Assembly: GCF_945952435.1 (NCBI RefSeq) | Contig: NZ_CAMFHZ010000009.1 | Coordinates: 1-64,000, forward strand | DNA length: 64,000 nt | Origin: an uncultured Microbacterium sp. | GTDB taxonomy: Bacteria; Actinomycetota; Actinomycetes; Actinomycetales; Microbacteriaceae | Reading direction: 5' to 3' | Shown here: positions 11,658 to 20,539 of the stretch, piece by piece | Layout: every line of letters begins with the position of its first letter | Position numbering within the stretch: the first letter of the stretch is position 1 | Position numbers and translations under genes: made by a program | Notes under the pieces: model-generated | Database searches by the model: none | Told to the model about the DNA's origin: nothing | What the model saw: only the letters and a program-made list of their open reading frames with translations

Positions 11658-12914
11658 TCAGGTCTCCGCGGGCGCATGGTCCCGCCGAGACCGTCGCGTC
11701 GCGGGAGGGGCGTCCGTCCGGACGAGGGCCGCGGCGAGGGTGCGCACCGCCGCCGTGAACGCCGAGCGTCCTGCGACGTCGGCGACGGGTCGTGCGTGCA
11801 ACGCCGCGGCGTCGAGAGCGCGCTGATCGTCGGGCAGGAAATGCACGTCGCGGATGCCGGAGAAGCGATCCAGGGCGCGCCGGATCTGCCCGCGGGCGTC
11901 GATCCCCAGCGGGCCGGAGCGCACCCGGTTGACCACGACCGTGACCGGTGTCTCGCCGATCTCCGCACGCAGCTCCGCATAGCCCCGCACGAAACGGGCG
12001 ATGCCCAACGGGTCGGCCGACGCGACGGCGACGATGCGATCCGCGTTCCGCACGGCGGTGAGCGTCGCCGCGTTCCGACGCGGTCCGTCGAGATCACTGA
12101 CGATCTCCTCGTCCGCCTCGAGCGAGGCGGCCACGTCGACGAGCGTGACCGTGCACCAGCGTCGGCAGATGTCGAGGGCCGCACCCAGGCGCACCGCGGA
12201 GAGCTCCGGCCAGCGTGCGGGACGGTTGATGCCGACGAGCACCTCGACCGTGCCCCCGGACGTCTCGACCGGGCTGGCGAGCCGGCTGAGTTCCGCCGGG
12301 TCGAGCTGCCCGAGGTCGGCGCGGCGACAGGCGGCGGCGACGCCGGGCCCGTCGTCCGTGAGCCCGAGCAGGAGCGCCAGCGACGGCGCGTGCGTGTCGG
12401 CGTCGACGAGGGCGACACTGCGCTCCGGGGTCGCGAGGGCCGCAGCGAGCTGCACGGCGAGCGTCGACCGCCCCGGTGCGCCGGCGGGTCCCCAGACGGC
12501 AATCACGCGCGCGGCGGCCGCCGCCGCAGAGGCGCTCGGGGCGTCCGCGTCCGTCGACGTGCTCGGACGGTCCGAGAGGAGCACCGCCTCGGCCACCGCC
12601 CAGCCGTCGCAGGTGGACGGCAGAGGAGCGGACAGCCCGTACCGGCGCGCGAGACGGGCTGCGCCCGGCCCGTCCCCGACGGTCAGGATCCTCACCCCCG
12701 CGCGGTCGCACGCGGCGCGGAGCTCCGGGCTCAGCCACGCTCGCTCCGCCGGGATCAGCAGCGCGTCCGCCTCCCGCAGCTCCGAGGCGTGGGCGCCGAG
12801 TCGTGCGGCCCGATCGGGCGGCATCCGCGCGACCACGGTGACGCCGGCCAGCGGCAGCTCCTCGGCGAGCCGTTCGGCGTGATCGGCGTCCGTCGCGAGG
12901 ATCACGCCGCTCAC
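11658..12914 (-). CDS. MinD/CpaE-like P-loop protein with an altered Walker A
   Basis: This 418 aa protein has an N-terminal receiver-like segment (about residues 1-110, VILATDAD...) and a MinD/CpaE-type ATPase domain from about residue 140. The P-loop reads GPAGAPGRSTLA, with Arg where the catalytic Lys normally stands; the downstream DADTHAPSLALLLGL fits the family's second motif. CpaE proteins localise Flp/Tad pilus machinery. It overlaps the upstream SAF gene by 4 bases (ATGA), so the two form one operon. No CpaF or TadB/C gene is in the window. An alternative is a septum-site regulator. Confidence 0.75.
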   Translation of the reverse strand: MSGVILATDADHAERLAEELPLAGVTVVARMPPDRAARLGAHASELREADALLIPAERAWLSPELRAACDRAGVRILTVGDGPGAARLARRYGLSAPLPSTCDGWAVAEAVLLSDRPSTSTDADAPSASAAAAAARVIAVWGPAGAPGRSTLAVQLAAALATPERSVALVDADTHAPSLALLLGLTDDGPGVAAACRRADLGQLDPAELSRLASPVETSGGTVEVLVGINRPARWPELSAVRLGAALDICRRWCTVTLVDVAASLEADEEIVSDLDGPRRNAATLTAVRNADRIVAVASADPLGIARFVRGYAELRAEIGETPVTVVVNRVRSGPLGIDARGQIRRALDRFSGIRDVHFLPDDQRALDAAALHARPVADVAGRSAFTAAVRTLAAALVRTDAPPATRRSRRDHAPAET

Positions 12915-13528
12915 GAGTGCGCTCCGGTCGGGACGACGGAGAGCGCCGCTCCGGCGGCGATGGCCGCCAGCACGTCCCCGACCTGTGCGCGGGGCACGAC
13001 GAGCTCGATCGAGGACCCCTTCGCGGCGAGGGGACCGTCGTCCTGCTCGATCGTGGACACCGTGGCCTCGGGCACGAGGACCCTCGGCTCGGCGAAGCCC
13101 TTCGCATCCGTCCTGGGTGCGGCGGACCAGAGCTCGACCACGGATCCCGTCGTCACGGCCGAGGGGATGCGTGCCGTGCTCTGCACGACGACCACGGTGG
13201 TGCGTCCCGCGTCGGCGCCGGCGACCGCGGAGGTGGGGACGAGCTCGCCCTCCGTGATCGTGCGGGCGGCGATGAGCCCCGGCTCGAGCGTGGCGGGGGT
13301 CAGATACCCCGCCCCGACCGTGCCGAGAGCGACGTCGACGACTCTCACGTCGGCCGAGGTGAGCGGGCGGCCCGGCACGATCGTATGGACGGCCTGCAGC
13401 GCGGGAGCCGTCTGCCGTGCGGCACCGACGACGAACCAGACCCCCGCCACGGCGAGGGCGATGAGGGCGAGGCCGATCAGGAACCGCAGGTCGGTCCAGG
13501 GCCGCCGTGCGGCGCGTGCAGTGCTCAT
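12911..13528 (-). CDS. SAF-domain membrane protein (CpaB/RcpC-like)
   Basis: This 205 aa protein has one N-terminal transmembrane helix (about residues 15-34) followed by an SAF-type domain (VPGRPLTSADVRVVDV...). RcpC/CpaB proteins of this type are periplasmic parts of Flp pilus systems. It is coupled to the MinD/CpaE-like gene by a 4-base overlap, so a role in a surface-appendage assembly complex is plausible but not shown. It is shorter than typical CpaB and lacks an obvious second domain. Confidence 0.72.
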   Translation of the reverse strand: MSTARAARRPWTDLRFLIGLALIALAVAGVWFVVGAARQTAPALQAVHTIVPGRPLTSADVRVVDVALGTVGAGYLTPATLEPGLIAARTITEGELVPTSAVAGADAGRTTVVVVQSTARIPSAVTTGSVVELWSAAPRTDAKGFAEPRVLVPEATVSTIEQDDGPLAAKGSSIELVVPRAQVGDVLAAIAAGAALSVVPTGAHS

Positions 13529-13567
13529 GCGTTCATCGTCACACTCGCCGGGGAGGGGCGGCGGAAG

Positions 13568-13576
13568 TTATCCACA
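13568..13576 (+). promoter_or_regulatory. DnaA-box-like nonamer
   Basis: TTATCCACA is a perfect DnaA consensus nonamer in the gap between divergent genes. A second copy lies at 14566-14574. Whether DnaA binds here is unknown. Confidence 0.4.
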
Positions 13577-13625
13577 GGCGCGATCCTCCCGCGCTCCCTC
13601 GCCGTGCGAGGGGGACAATGGGTCC

Positions 13626-13904
13626 ATGCCCGAAGCATCTGCGCACCCCCTGCGCTATCTGGCACCCGCACCCGTGGCCGAGGTCCTCGGCATCGGCGTC
13701 GACGAGGTGATCGACCTGGTCCTGCAAGGGAGTCTGCGCGGCGCCCGGCTCGGATCCCCTGCCGCCTGGCGGATCGAGGAGGCGAGCATCGGCGAGTACC
13801 TCGCGGCGCAGGCCGAGGAAGCTCGACGCATCGCGCTCTGGCGCCAGGCCGATGCGGCGAGCTTCCCCGAGCTCTGGGGGCCACTGGTCCGCCTCTCGGA
13901 TTGA
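13626..13904 (+). CDS. Small helix-turn-helix (excisionase-type) protein
   Basis: This 92 aa protein contains a MerR/excisionase-like DNA-binding fold: an APVAEVLGIGVDEVIDLVLQG helix-turn-helix, a wing around GARLGSPAAWRIEEASIGEYL, then a basic/acidic helical tail. GACAAT stands six bases before ATG, so it is probably leaderless and starts here rather than far upstream as in the ORF track. No phage or integrase gene adjoins it, so this is more likely a chromosomal regulator than an element excisionase. Its target is unknown. Confidence 0.78.
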   Translation: MPEASAHPLRYLAPAPVAEVLGIGVDEVIDLVLQGSLRGARLGSPAAWRIEEASIGEYLAAQAEEARRIALWRQADAASFPELWGPLVRLSD

Positions 13905-13925
13905 ACCGGCCCCGGGGCGCGCGGA

Positions 13926-14525
13926 TCAGCCGGAGAGACCGACCGCGGTGCCGTCGGTGGTGACCGAGAGCACCGCGGCGAAGGGGACGAGGCGGAAACC
14001 GGTCACCGCCCTGGCCCGTCGCGGAGCCCCCGCATCGTGCAGGGCGAGATCGAGATGGTCCGCACCGGCGCGGTCGACCGTGCCGATGAGGAGCGCCCCC
14101 GAACGGGTGCGCACCGCGACGCCCGTGCGCCGGCGAGCGAGATCCCGCAGCACGAAACCGAAGGTCATCCGTTCGCGCAGCGGGGAGAGCGGAGGGGCGT
14201 CGGCGCCGCTCGACAGCAGGGCGCCGTGATCGAGCTGCCAGGCCTCCACGGCATGCGCGGGCAGGAGCACGAGCCCGCGCGCGTTCTCGGGGCGCAGCGC
14301 CGCCCAGTCCGCTCCGACGGCGGACAGCCGTCCGCGGAGGAGGGTGCCGTCGGTCAGGACGACACCGGCGGAGGCGCGGTCGAGGGACAGGGCGCCGAGG
14401 CGGGTCCTCAGATCGAGGCGCGCCATGCGCAGCCGTTCCGCCTCGGCGTCGAGTGCGGCGCGTTCCGCTTCCCAACCCGAGGCGATCTGGTCCTCGAGAT
14501 CCTCGAACAGCCGGTCCCATTCCAT
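13926..14525 (-). CDS. Conserved hypothetical protein
   Basis: This 199 aa protein opens with an acidic coiled-coil segment (MEWDRLFEDLEDQIASGWEAER, then EAERLRMARLDLRTRL). Two beta-rich stretches follow that look like repeated small-barrel domains (VLTDGTLLRGRLSAVGADW and VRTRSGALLIGTVDRAGADHLDLAL). No signal peptide, membrane helix or catalytic motif is visible. TACCCT seven bases before ATG supports this start and a leaderless transcript. I do not recognise the family; the barrels suggest nucleic-acid or protein binding. Confidence 0.72.
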   Translation of the reverse strand: MEWDRLFEDLEDQIASGWEAERAALDAEAERLRMARLDLRTRLGALSLDRASAGVVLTDGTLLRGRLSAVGADWAALRPENARGLVLLPAHAVEAWQLDHGALLSSGADAPPLSPLRERMTFGFVLRDLARRRTGVAVRTRSGALLIGTVDRAGADHLDLALHDAGAPRRARAVTGFRLVPFAAVLSVTTDGTAVGLSG

Positions 14526-14565
14526 GCCGACGAGGGTACGGGACCGATCCGCGCACATGTACGGG

Positions 14566-14574
14566 TTATCCACA
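14566..14574 (+). promoter_or_regulatory. Second DnaA-box-like nonamer
   Basis: TTATCCACA again matches the DnaA consensus, in the gap between divergent genes, 998 bases from the copy at 13568 and in the same orientation. Confidence 0.4.
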
Positions 14575-14669
14575 TTCCTCGCCCGACGTTCCCCACGCCT
14601 CGGGAGGATGTGCTCGACTGCTGCCCAGACACGCGGGGAGCGCCCCTCCCCGAGACCGGGAGAGCGCTG

Positions 14670-15056
14670 ATGATGATGCTGGAAGACTTCGCTCCGCAGC
14701 CCACGCCGACGGCGGAGCTGCCGGATCCGAGCCCGCTGCTGGAGAGCCTGACCCGGGGCGTGCTCGAGGTCCTCGCGGGGGTGCGGGAGGCGGACCAGCT
14801 CATGCGCTGGTTCACCGAGGACGCGTTCCGCAAGCTCATCGCCCGGGCGAACCTGTCCGCGAGGGCCCGCAGCGCGCGCGGGGTCGCACCGACCCGGCCC
14901 GTGTACCGGATCCTCTCCACGCACGTCGCCTCTCCCGCCGACGGCGTCGTCGAGGCGACCGTGATCGTGGAGAGCCCCGGGCGCACGCGCGCGGTCGCGA
15001 TCCGCCTGGAAGGGTTCGATCGGCGCTGGCGGGCGACCACGCTCGCGGTCCTCTGA
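14670..15056 (+). CDS. Rv3235-like small protein
   Basis: This 128 aa protein has a variable N-terminus and a compact alpha/beta domain (VYRILSTHVASPADGVVEATVIVESPGRTRAVAIRLEGFDRRWRATTLAVL). The pattern and its position between secA and pdtaS suit the actinobacterial Rv3235 family, whose function is unknown. Three consecutive ATG codons (14670, 14673, 14676) leave the exact start open; GGGAGAG just upstream could serve as ribosome-binding site. The longer ORF-track version is antisense to the neighbouring gene. Confidence 0.75.
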   Translation: MMMLEDFAPQPTPTAELPDPSPLLESLTRGVLEVLAGVREADQLMRWFTEDAFRKLIARANLSARARSARGVAPTRPVYRILSTHVASPADGVVEATVIVESPGRTRAVAIRLEGFDRRWRATTLAVL

Positions 15057-15096
15057 GTGCACGGCCGCCACCGTGACGGCCATCTAGGCTGAGAGG

Positions 15097-16581
15097 GTGT
15101 CGACTCTCAGTGACCTCGCCCAGGCTCAGGGCCGCCTCTCCGACGAGGACGTCGAGTGGCTGCACCGACTCGCCGGAGACGGCCAGCTGCTCGCGGACCT
15201 CGCCTCGGCGGACATCGTGATCTGGATCGCGACCGCCGACGGATCCTTCGTCGCGGTCGCACACACGCGCCCCAGCGGCGCGGCGACGCTCTTCTACCGG
15301 GACATCGTGGGGGAGCGGGTGCGCCCGCAATGGCGCACCCAGGTGCAGGAGGCGTTCGACACGGGGCACATCGTCGACTCCGCGAACCCCGACTGGTTCG
15401 AGGAGACGCCGACCCGCGTGCGCGCGGTGCCGATCGTCCGGGTCCGGCCGCGCGACGGCGAGCAGGCGTCTCCGATTGGCGTGATCACCCGTCACACCAA
15501 CCTCGGTGAGGCGCGGACGCCGTCGCGGCAGCAGATCACGTTCAACGAGGCGGCCGACGACCTGTTCGGGATGATCGCGGCCGGGGAGTTCCCCGACCTC
15601 TCCGCGCCGACGTCGCCGCGTCGTGGCGCTCCGCGGGCGTCGGACGGTCTCATCCGCATCGACGTCGACGGGATCGTCACGTTCGCGAGCCCGAACGCGC
15701 TCTCCGCGTTCAACCGCATGGGCTTCGACGAAGAGCTCGAGGGCGAGTCGCTCGTCGAGGTGACGACGCGTATCGTCCCGCCTGCGCGGCAGGTCGACGA
15801 ATCCCTCCCCGTCGTCGTGACGGGGCGCGCACCCTGGCGCACGGATGTCGAGGCCAAGGGGGTGACCGTGTCTCTGCGGGCGATCCCGCTCAAGGACCAC
15901 GGCACCCGGATCGGTGCGATCGTGCTCTGCCGGGACGTGTCGGAGCTGCGGCACCAGGAGCAGGAGCTCATCACCAAGGACGCCACGATCCGCGAGATCC
16001 ACCACCGGGTGAAGAACAATCTGCAGACGGTCGCCTCGCTGCTGAGGATCCAGGCGCGGCGGACCCATTCCGAGGAGGCCAGGGACGCGCTCACGCAGGC
16101 CATGCGGCGCGTCGAGTCGATCGCGGTCGTGCACGACACGCTCGCCGGGGGGCTCGCGCAGAAGGTCGACTTCGACGAGGTCTTCGCGCGCGTGCTCAAG
16201 CTCGTCGCCGAGGTCGCCTCGGCACCCAACACCCGCGCCCGCACGAAGTCGACGGGCCGCTTCGGGGTGCTCCCGAGCGACTACGCGACGCCGCTCGCGC
16301 TCGCCCTCACCGAAGTCGTCACGAACGCGGTCGAACACGGTCTCGCGGGTCAGGAGGGCGTCGTCACGATCGAGGCGCAGCGCACCGACGAGAACCTGCG
16401 CGTGATCGTGAGCGACACCGGACACGGTCTGCCGGAGGGGCGGATCGGTCAGGGCCTGGGCACGCAGATCATCCGGACGCTCATCCAGGGCGAGCTGGGA
16501 GGGACGATCTCGTGGGAGGGGGCAGACGGAGAGGGCACCAGGGTGACGATCGACCTGCCGATGCGGTGGGTGAAGAGCTGA
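15097..16581 (+). CDS. pdtaS: PdtaS-like sensor histidine kinase (GAF-PAS-HisKA_2)
   Basis: This is a 494 aa soluble kinase: an N-terminal GAF-like sensor (about 20-150), a PAS domain (about 185-290), the HisKA_2 box IHHRVKNNLQTVASLLRIQARR with the phosphorylated His, and a HATPase (TEVVTNAVEHG, DTGHGLPEG, GLGTQII). In M. tuberculosis PdtaS phosphorylates PdtaR, an RNA-binding antiterminator. As in that genome it lies next to whiB. No PdtaR gene is nearby. TAGGCT six bases before the GTG indicates a leaderless start. Confidence 0.85.
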   Translation: MSTLSDLAQAQGRLSDEDVEWLHRLAGDGQLLADLASADIVIWIATADGSFVAVAHTRPSGAATLFYRDIVGERVRPQWRTQVQEAFDTGHIVDSANPDWFEETPTRVRAVPIVRVRPRDGEQASPIGVITRHTNLGEARTPSRQQITFNEAADDLFGMIAAGEFPDLSAPTSPRRGAPRASDGLIRIDVDGIVTFASPNALSAFNRMGFDEELEGESLVEVTTRIVPPARQVDESLPVVVTGRAPWRTDVEAKGVTVSLRAIPLKDHGTRIGAIVLCRDVSELRHQEQELITKDATIREIHHRVKNNLQTVASLLRIQARRTHSEEARDALTQAMRRVESIAVVHDTLAGGLAQKVDFDEVFARVLKLVAEVASAPNTRARTKSTGRFGVLPSDYATPLALALTEVVTNAVEHGLAGQEGVVTIEAQRTDENLRVIVSDTGHGLPEGRIGQGLGTQIIRTLIQGELGGTISWEGADGEGTRVTIDLPMRWVKS

Positions 16582-16596
16582 GGCCCGAGGGCTCAG
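16578..16596. terminator. Small hairpin joining convergent stop codons
   Basis: CTGAG pairs with CTCAG with an imperfect inner stem. The hairpin contains the stop codons of both the PdtaS-like gene and whiB and could act as a weak bidirectional terminator. Confidence 0.35.
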
Positions 16597-16841
16597 CCGG
16601 CGCGGCGGGCGCGGGCGGCGCGGCGCTTCAGCGCGCGGCGCTCGTCTTCGCTGAGGCCGCCCCAGACGCCGGAGTCCTGGCTGGACTCGAGGGCGTACTG
16701 CAGGCACACCTCGGTCACGGTGCAGCGGGCGCAGACGGCCTTGGCCTTCTCGATCTGGTCGACGGCGGGTCCGGTGTTCCCGACAGGGAAGAACAGTTCG
16801 GGGTCGACGGTGAGGCAGGCGGCCTTATCGCGCCAATCCAT
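16593..16841 (-). CDS. whiB1: WhiB family transcriptional regulator (WhiB1-like)
   Basis: This 82 aa iron-sulfur protein has four conserved cysteines (Cys9 and the CxxC...C set in AVCARCTVTEVCLQYAL) that would hold a [4Fe-4S] cluster. The GVWGG turn and the basic tail (RALKRRAARARRAG) form the DNA-binding end. WhiB1 is NO-sensitive and essential in mycobacteria; the adjacent PdtaS-like gene repeats the M. tuberculosis arrangement and supports this assignment. The ATG has a GAGGAG ribosome-binding site. Confidence 0.9.
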   Translation of the reverse strand: MDWRDKAACLTVDPELFFPVGNTGPAVDQIEKAKAVCARCTVTEVCLQYALESSQDSGVWGGLSEDERRALKRRAARARRAG

Positions 16842-17099
16842 GGGGGCTCCTCGGTGGAAATGTCATGAGCGCGCGACTGCGGGCTCGGAATTCAGGGCGG
16901 CGTTCGGGGGAGTCGTCGTCCTCGGTGATGCGAGCGTCTGCTCGCCCCACGCCGCTGTGGGAGCACATGGCCGTGTTCTATTCTCTTACATGAAACGTCT
17001 GCTTTCAAGGGTTTTCTGCACCACGGGTGAATCGCGCGTGGACGGCGGATGAACCGGACACCGTCCGATGCACCGGCGTCGGAGACAAGGAGCCCCGCC

Positions 17100-17519
17100 A
17101 TGCGCGTGTCGAGACTGACCCTCGCGGCGACCGCGATCCTCGCCGCGGAGGCGCTCGCCCTGCTCGTCATCGCGCTCGTCGAACTGTCCGGGCTGGGCAG
17201 CGGCGACGCCGCGTCCCTGCCCTCGGGTCTCGGTCTGATCGGGCTGACCGTGGTCGGCGCGATCGGGATCGGCGCGCTGTCGTTCGCGGTGTGGAAGGGG
17301 AGGTCCTTCGGGCGCAGCGGAGGGATGGTCGTGCAGATCCTCGCGGTGCTCACGGCGCTCAGCTCGCTCGGGGTGCGGCCGTTCCCGCTCGGGTTCGTGC
17401 TGGCGCTCGCGGTGCCGGGTGCGGTGGGTGCGGTGCTGCTGTTCCTGCTGAGCCGCCGTGAGGGCGCAGCGAACCGCCGCCGCGCCGACCAGGCGGACGA
17501 CGGCGGCGGCCAGAGCTAG
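17100..17519 (+). CDS. Four-helix membrane protein of unknown function
   Basis: This 139 aa protein is almost entirely membrane: about four hydrophobic helices (ILAAEALALLVIALV, LGLIGLTVVGAIGIGAL, MVVQILAVLTAL, GFVLALAVPGAVGAVLLFLL) and a polar Arg/Asp/Gly tail. ATG 17100 is preferred over 17049 because AAGGAG lies 8 bases upstream. There is no recognisable domain. It converges on bcp. Confidence 0.72.
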   Translation: MRVSRLTLAATAILAAEALALLVIALVELSGLGSGDAASLPSGLGLIGLTVVGAIGIGALSFAVWKGRSFGRSGGMVVQILAVLTALSSLGVRPFPLGFVLALAVPGAVGAVLLFLLSRREGAANRRRADQADDGGGQS

Positions 17520-17538
17520 CGGGCGGGGCGAGGAGGCG

Positions 17539-18030
17539 TCAGGCGGCCAGGCCGAGAAGCTTGCGGATCCGGGCCACGTGACCCGTCGCCTTGACGTTGT
17601 AGAGGGACTGCTCGACGATCCCGTCGGGGTCGATCAGGAAGGTCGAGCGGATGACGCCCTGGACGACCTTGCCGTAGTTCTTCTTCTCGCCCCAGACGCC
17701 GTAGAGGCGGTGCACGGCGAGATCCGGATCGCTGAGGAGGGGGAAGGTCAGCCCGTCGCGCTCGGCGAACTGCTTCAGCTTCGCGGGCTCGTCCCGGGAG
17801 ACCCCCACGACGGCCACTCCTGCGGCCTGCAGCGAGGACAGGCTGTCGCGGAAGTCGCAGGCCTCCGTCGTGCAGCCGGGCGTCATGGCGGCGGGGTAGA
17901 AGTACAGGACGACGCGCTGCCCGCGCAGGTCGTGCAGCGAGACGGTCGCGCCGTTCTGGTCGTGCAGGGAGAAGTCGGGCGCGGTCTCGCCGGGCTCGAG
18001 GCGGGGCGTCGCGGGGTGCTGTTCGGTCAC
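17539..18030 (-). CDS. bcp: Thioredoxin-dependent thiol peroxidase (Bcp/PrxQ)
   Basis: This 163 aa peroxiredoxin reduces hydroperoxides using thioredoxin. The peroxidatic Cys is in TPGCTTEACDFRD, whose second Cys, five residues on, is the PrxQ-type resolving residue. The AhpC/TSA fold spans nearly the whole protein. TAGCCT exactly six bases before GTG suggests leaderless transcription. Confidence 0.92.
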   Translation of the reverse strand: MTEQHPATPRLEPGETAPDFSLHDQNGATVSLHDLRGQRVVLYFYPAAMTPGCTTEACDFRDSLSSLQAAGVAVVGVSRDEPAKLKQFAERDGLTFPLLSDPDLAVHRLYGVWGEKKNYGKVVQGVIRSTFLIDPDGIVEQSLYNVKATGHVARIRKLLGLAA

Positions 18031-18051
18031 CCGTCCAGGCTACCGGCCGCC

Positions 18052-19140
18052 TCAGCGCTTGTCGGCGAAGGTCGCGAGCAGGCGTTGCAGCGACTCCAGC
18101 CGGGCCAGGCCCGCCTCGCCGAGCTCGCCCGCGGCCGCCGCCTCGTTGAGCGCGCAGTCCTCCGCGTCGGCCAGGTGGGTGCAGCCCCGGGGGCAGTTCT
18201 CGGCGATCTCGGCGAGCTCGGTGAACGCCGCGAGGATGTTGGCGGGATCCACGTGCCCCAGCCCGAACGACCGCACCCCTGGCGTGTCGATCACCCAGCC
18301 GGCGCCTTCGGCCGACGTGTAGCGCAGCGACACGGTCGAGGAGGACGTGTGCCGGCCGCGGCCGGTGACCTCGTTGACGTGGCCGGTCGCGCGTCCCGCG
18401 CCCGGCACGAGCGCGTTGACGAGCGTCGACTTGCCGACCCCGGAGTGCCCCACGAACACCGTGGAGTGGCCGATGAGCGCCGCGCCGATCTCCGCGATCG
18501 GCATGCCCGCCGCGGCATCGTCCGGCTCGTCCGGGTTCCGGGCGCTCGTGAACACCCGCAGGTCGAGCCCGGCGAAGTGCGCGAGGAACTCGCTCGGATC
18601 GGCGAGATCCGTCTTGGTGACGACGAGGAGCGGCGTGATCCCGGCGTCCAGGGCCGCCACCAGATACCGGTCGACCAGGCGCTCCCGCGGCTCGGGATCG
18701 GCCGCGGCCACGACGATGAGCATCTGATCCGCATTCGCGACGATGACCCGCTCGACCTGATCCGTGTCGTCGGCGCTGCGACGCAGCAGGGACGTCCGCG
18801 GCTCGATGCCCACGATGCGGCCGAGCGTCCCCCCGTCGCCCGACAGATCGCCGACCACGCGAGCCTCGTCGCCGGTGACGATCGGGGTGCGCCGCAGCTC
18901 ACGGGCGCGAGAGGCAGTGATCGTGCGCTCGGCGTCGGTGTCCTCGCCGAGAAGCACGGCGTAGCGGCCGCGGTCGACGCCGAGCACCCGGCCGATCTCC
19001 GCATCCGCGTGGGCGGGGCGGCGCTTCGTCCGCGGTCGGTTGGCCTTGGGGTTCGGGCGCACCCGGATCTGCGACTCGTCGAAGTCGTCGAGATCCTCGT
19101 CGTCGTCCGGCTCGCCCCAGACGCTGTCCGTCCAGGTCAC
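18052..19140 (-). CDS. rsgA: Ribosome small subunit-dependent GTPase A
   Basis: This 362 aa circularly permuted GTPase matures the 30S subunit. After an acidic/basic N-terminal extension and OB-like domain come G4 (TKTD), G1 (GHSGVGKSTLVN) and G3 (DTPGVRSFG) in permuted order, then a zinc-binding region with the Cys/His set in NCPRGCTHLADAEDC. The true start is GTG 19140, giving a 4-base GTGA overlap with the aroA stop. The ORF-track extension to 19776 is inside aroA. Confidence 0.93.
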   Translation of the reverse strand: MTWTDSVWGEPDDDEDLDDFDESQIRVRPNPKANRPRTKRRPAHADAEIGRVLGVDRGRYAVLLGEDTDAERTITASRARELRRTPIVTGDEARVVGDLSGDGGTLGRIVGIEPRTSLLRRSADDTDQVERVIVANADQMLIVVAAADPEPRERLVDRYLVAALDAGITPLLVVTKTDLADPSEFLAHFAGLDLRVFTSARNPDEPDDAAAGMPIAEIGAALIGHSTVFVGHSGVGKSTLVNALVPGAGRATGHVNEVTGRGRHTSSSTVSLRYTSAEGAGWVIDTPGVRSFGLGHVDPANILAAFTELAEIAENCPRGCTHLADAEDCALNEAAAAGELGEAGLARLESLQRLLATFADKR

Positions 19141-20480
19141 GCGGTCGCGCTTCGCGAGGAGGAGGGGAGGGGGTCGAGCATCTCGTCCCAGAGCTGGGTG
19201 AACTCGGGGAGCGTCTTGGCGGTGGTCCCGATCTCGTCGATCTCGACGCCCGGCGCTCGTAGGCCGATGAGCGCCCCCGTGGTCGCCATGCGGTGATCGT
19301 GATGCGCCGGCCAGGTGCCGCCGCGAAGGGGCGACGGGATGATCCGGAGGCCGTCCGCGAGCTCCTCGACGTCGCCGCCGAGCGCCCGCAGGTTCCCGGC
19401 GAGGGCCGCGATCCGATCCGTCTCGTGCAGGCGGATGTGCCCGATCCCGGTGATCGTCGTGGGCCCGTCGGCGAGGGCGGCGAGCCCCACGAAGGTGGGG
19501 GCGAGCTCGCCGGCGGCCGCGAGGTCCAGTTCGGCGCCGCGGACCGATCCGTCCCCGTGCACGGTGAGCACGTCCCCGGCCTGGACGACGTGGCCGCCCA
19601 GACGCGTCAGCAGGGACGGCAGGAGTGCTCCGGGCTGCGTGGAGCGCGACGGCCAGCCGGCGATCGACACGGCGCCGCCCTGCACGAGCGCCGCACCGAG
19701 GAAGGGAGCCGCGTTCGAGAGGTCGGGTTCGATCGTGACGTCGATCGCGCGGGGGATGCCGGCCTGCACGAGCCATTCGCCCGCACCGGGCCGCTCGACC
19801 TTGATGCCGCGGCGGACGAGCGCCTCGATCGTCATGTCGATGTGCGGCATGCTCGGCAGCCGGTCGCCCGTGTGCACCAGGTGCAGGCCGACGTCGAAGC
19901 GTGCGGCGGCGAGCAGCAGGCCGGAGACGAACTGGCTCGACGCGGAGGCGTCGATCTCGATCCTGCCGCCGCGGATGTGCCCGAGGCCACGGATGGTGAA
20001 CGGCAGCGCCCAGCTTCCGCCGTCCTCGATGTCGACGCCGAGGTCGCGCAGGGCGTGGATCATCGCCCCCATCGGACGGTGCAGCGCCGTCTCGTGCGCG
20101 GTCAGCAGCACATCGCCGTGCGCGAGGCCGGCGAGGGGCGCGACGAAGCGCATCACCGTTCCCGCCTGTCCGCAGTCGACCGTGCCGCCGCCCTGCAGCG
20201 GCGCGGGGGAGATCCGCAGGTCGGGTCCGAAGCCGTTCGATCCCGGCTCCTCCTCGATCCCGATGCCGAGCGTGCGCAGCGCGTCGATCATCCGGGCCGA
20301 GTCCTCGGAGTGCAGCGGAGCCCGCACGACGGAGCTCCCGTCGGCGATCGCGGCGAGCAGCAGCTCCCGGTTCGTCAGCGACTTGGATCCCGGGATGCGC
20401 AGCGTCGCCTGGATCGGACCGGTCGCGGTGGGCGCGGACCAGCGACCGCGCGGGGCGGGGGAATAGGTCGAGTCGCTCAT
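19137..20480 (-). CDS. aroA: 3-phosphoshikimate 1-carboxyvinyltransferase (EPSP synthase)
   Basis: This 447 aa enzyme makes EPSP from shikimate-3-phosphate and PEP, the sixth shikimate-pathway step. Motifs seen include [13 protein letters not shown], the PEP loop [11 protein letters not shown], and [19 protein letters not shown] near the C-terminus. Length is normal. It is first in an aroA-rsgA pair with overlapping genes and diverges from the sigma factor gene. Other aro genes are not in the window. Confidence 0.95.
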   Translation of the reverse strand: MSDSTYSPAPRGRWSAPTATGPIQATLRIPGSKSLTNRELLLAAIADGSSVVRAPLHSEDSARMIDALRTLGIGIEEEPGSNGFGPDLRISPAPLQGGGTVDCGQAGTVMRFVAPLAGLAHGDVLLTAHETALHRPMGAMIHALRDLGVDIEDGGSWALPFTIRGLGHIRGGRIEIDASASSQFVSGLLLAAARFDVGLHLVHTGDRLPSMPHIDMTIEALVRRGIKVERPGAGEWLVQAGIPRAIDVTIEPDLSNAAPFLGAALVQGGAVSIAGWPSRSTQPGALLPSLLTRLGGHVVQAGDVLTVHGDGSVRGAELDLAAAGELAPTFVGLAALADGPTTITGIGHIRLHETDRIAALAGNLRALGGDVEELADGLRIIPSPLRGGTWPAHHDHRMATTGALIGLRAPGVEIDEIGTTAKTLPEFTQLWDEMLDPLPSSSRSATA

Positions 20481-20539
20481 CGGTTCCTACCCTACTGAAG
20501 GCCCTCGATCCGGGCCCGCCGAAGACGAAGGAAGGCGCG

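Noticed and set aside
13626-13904. A phage excisionase marking an integrated element
   Set aside because: No integrase, att-like repeat or tRNA adjoins it, and base composition matches the neighbours.
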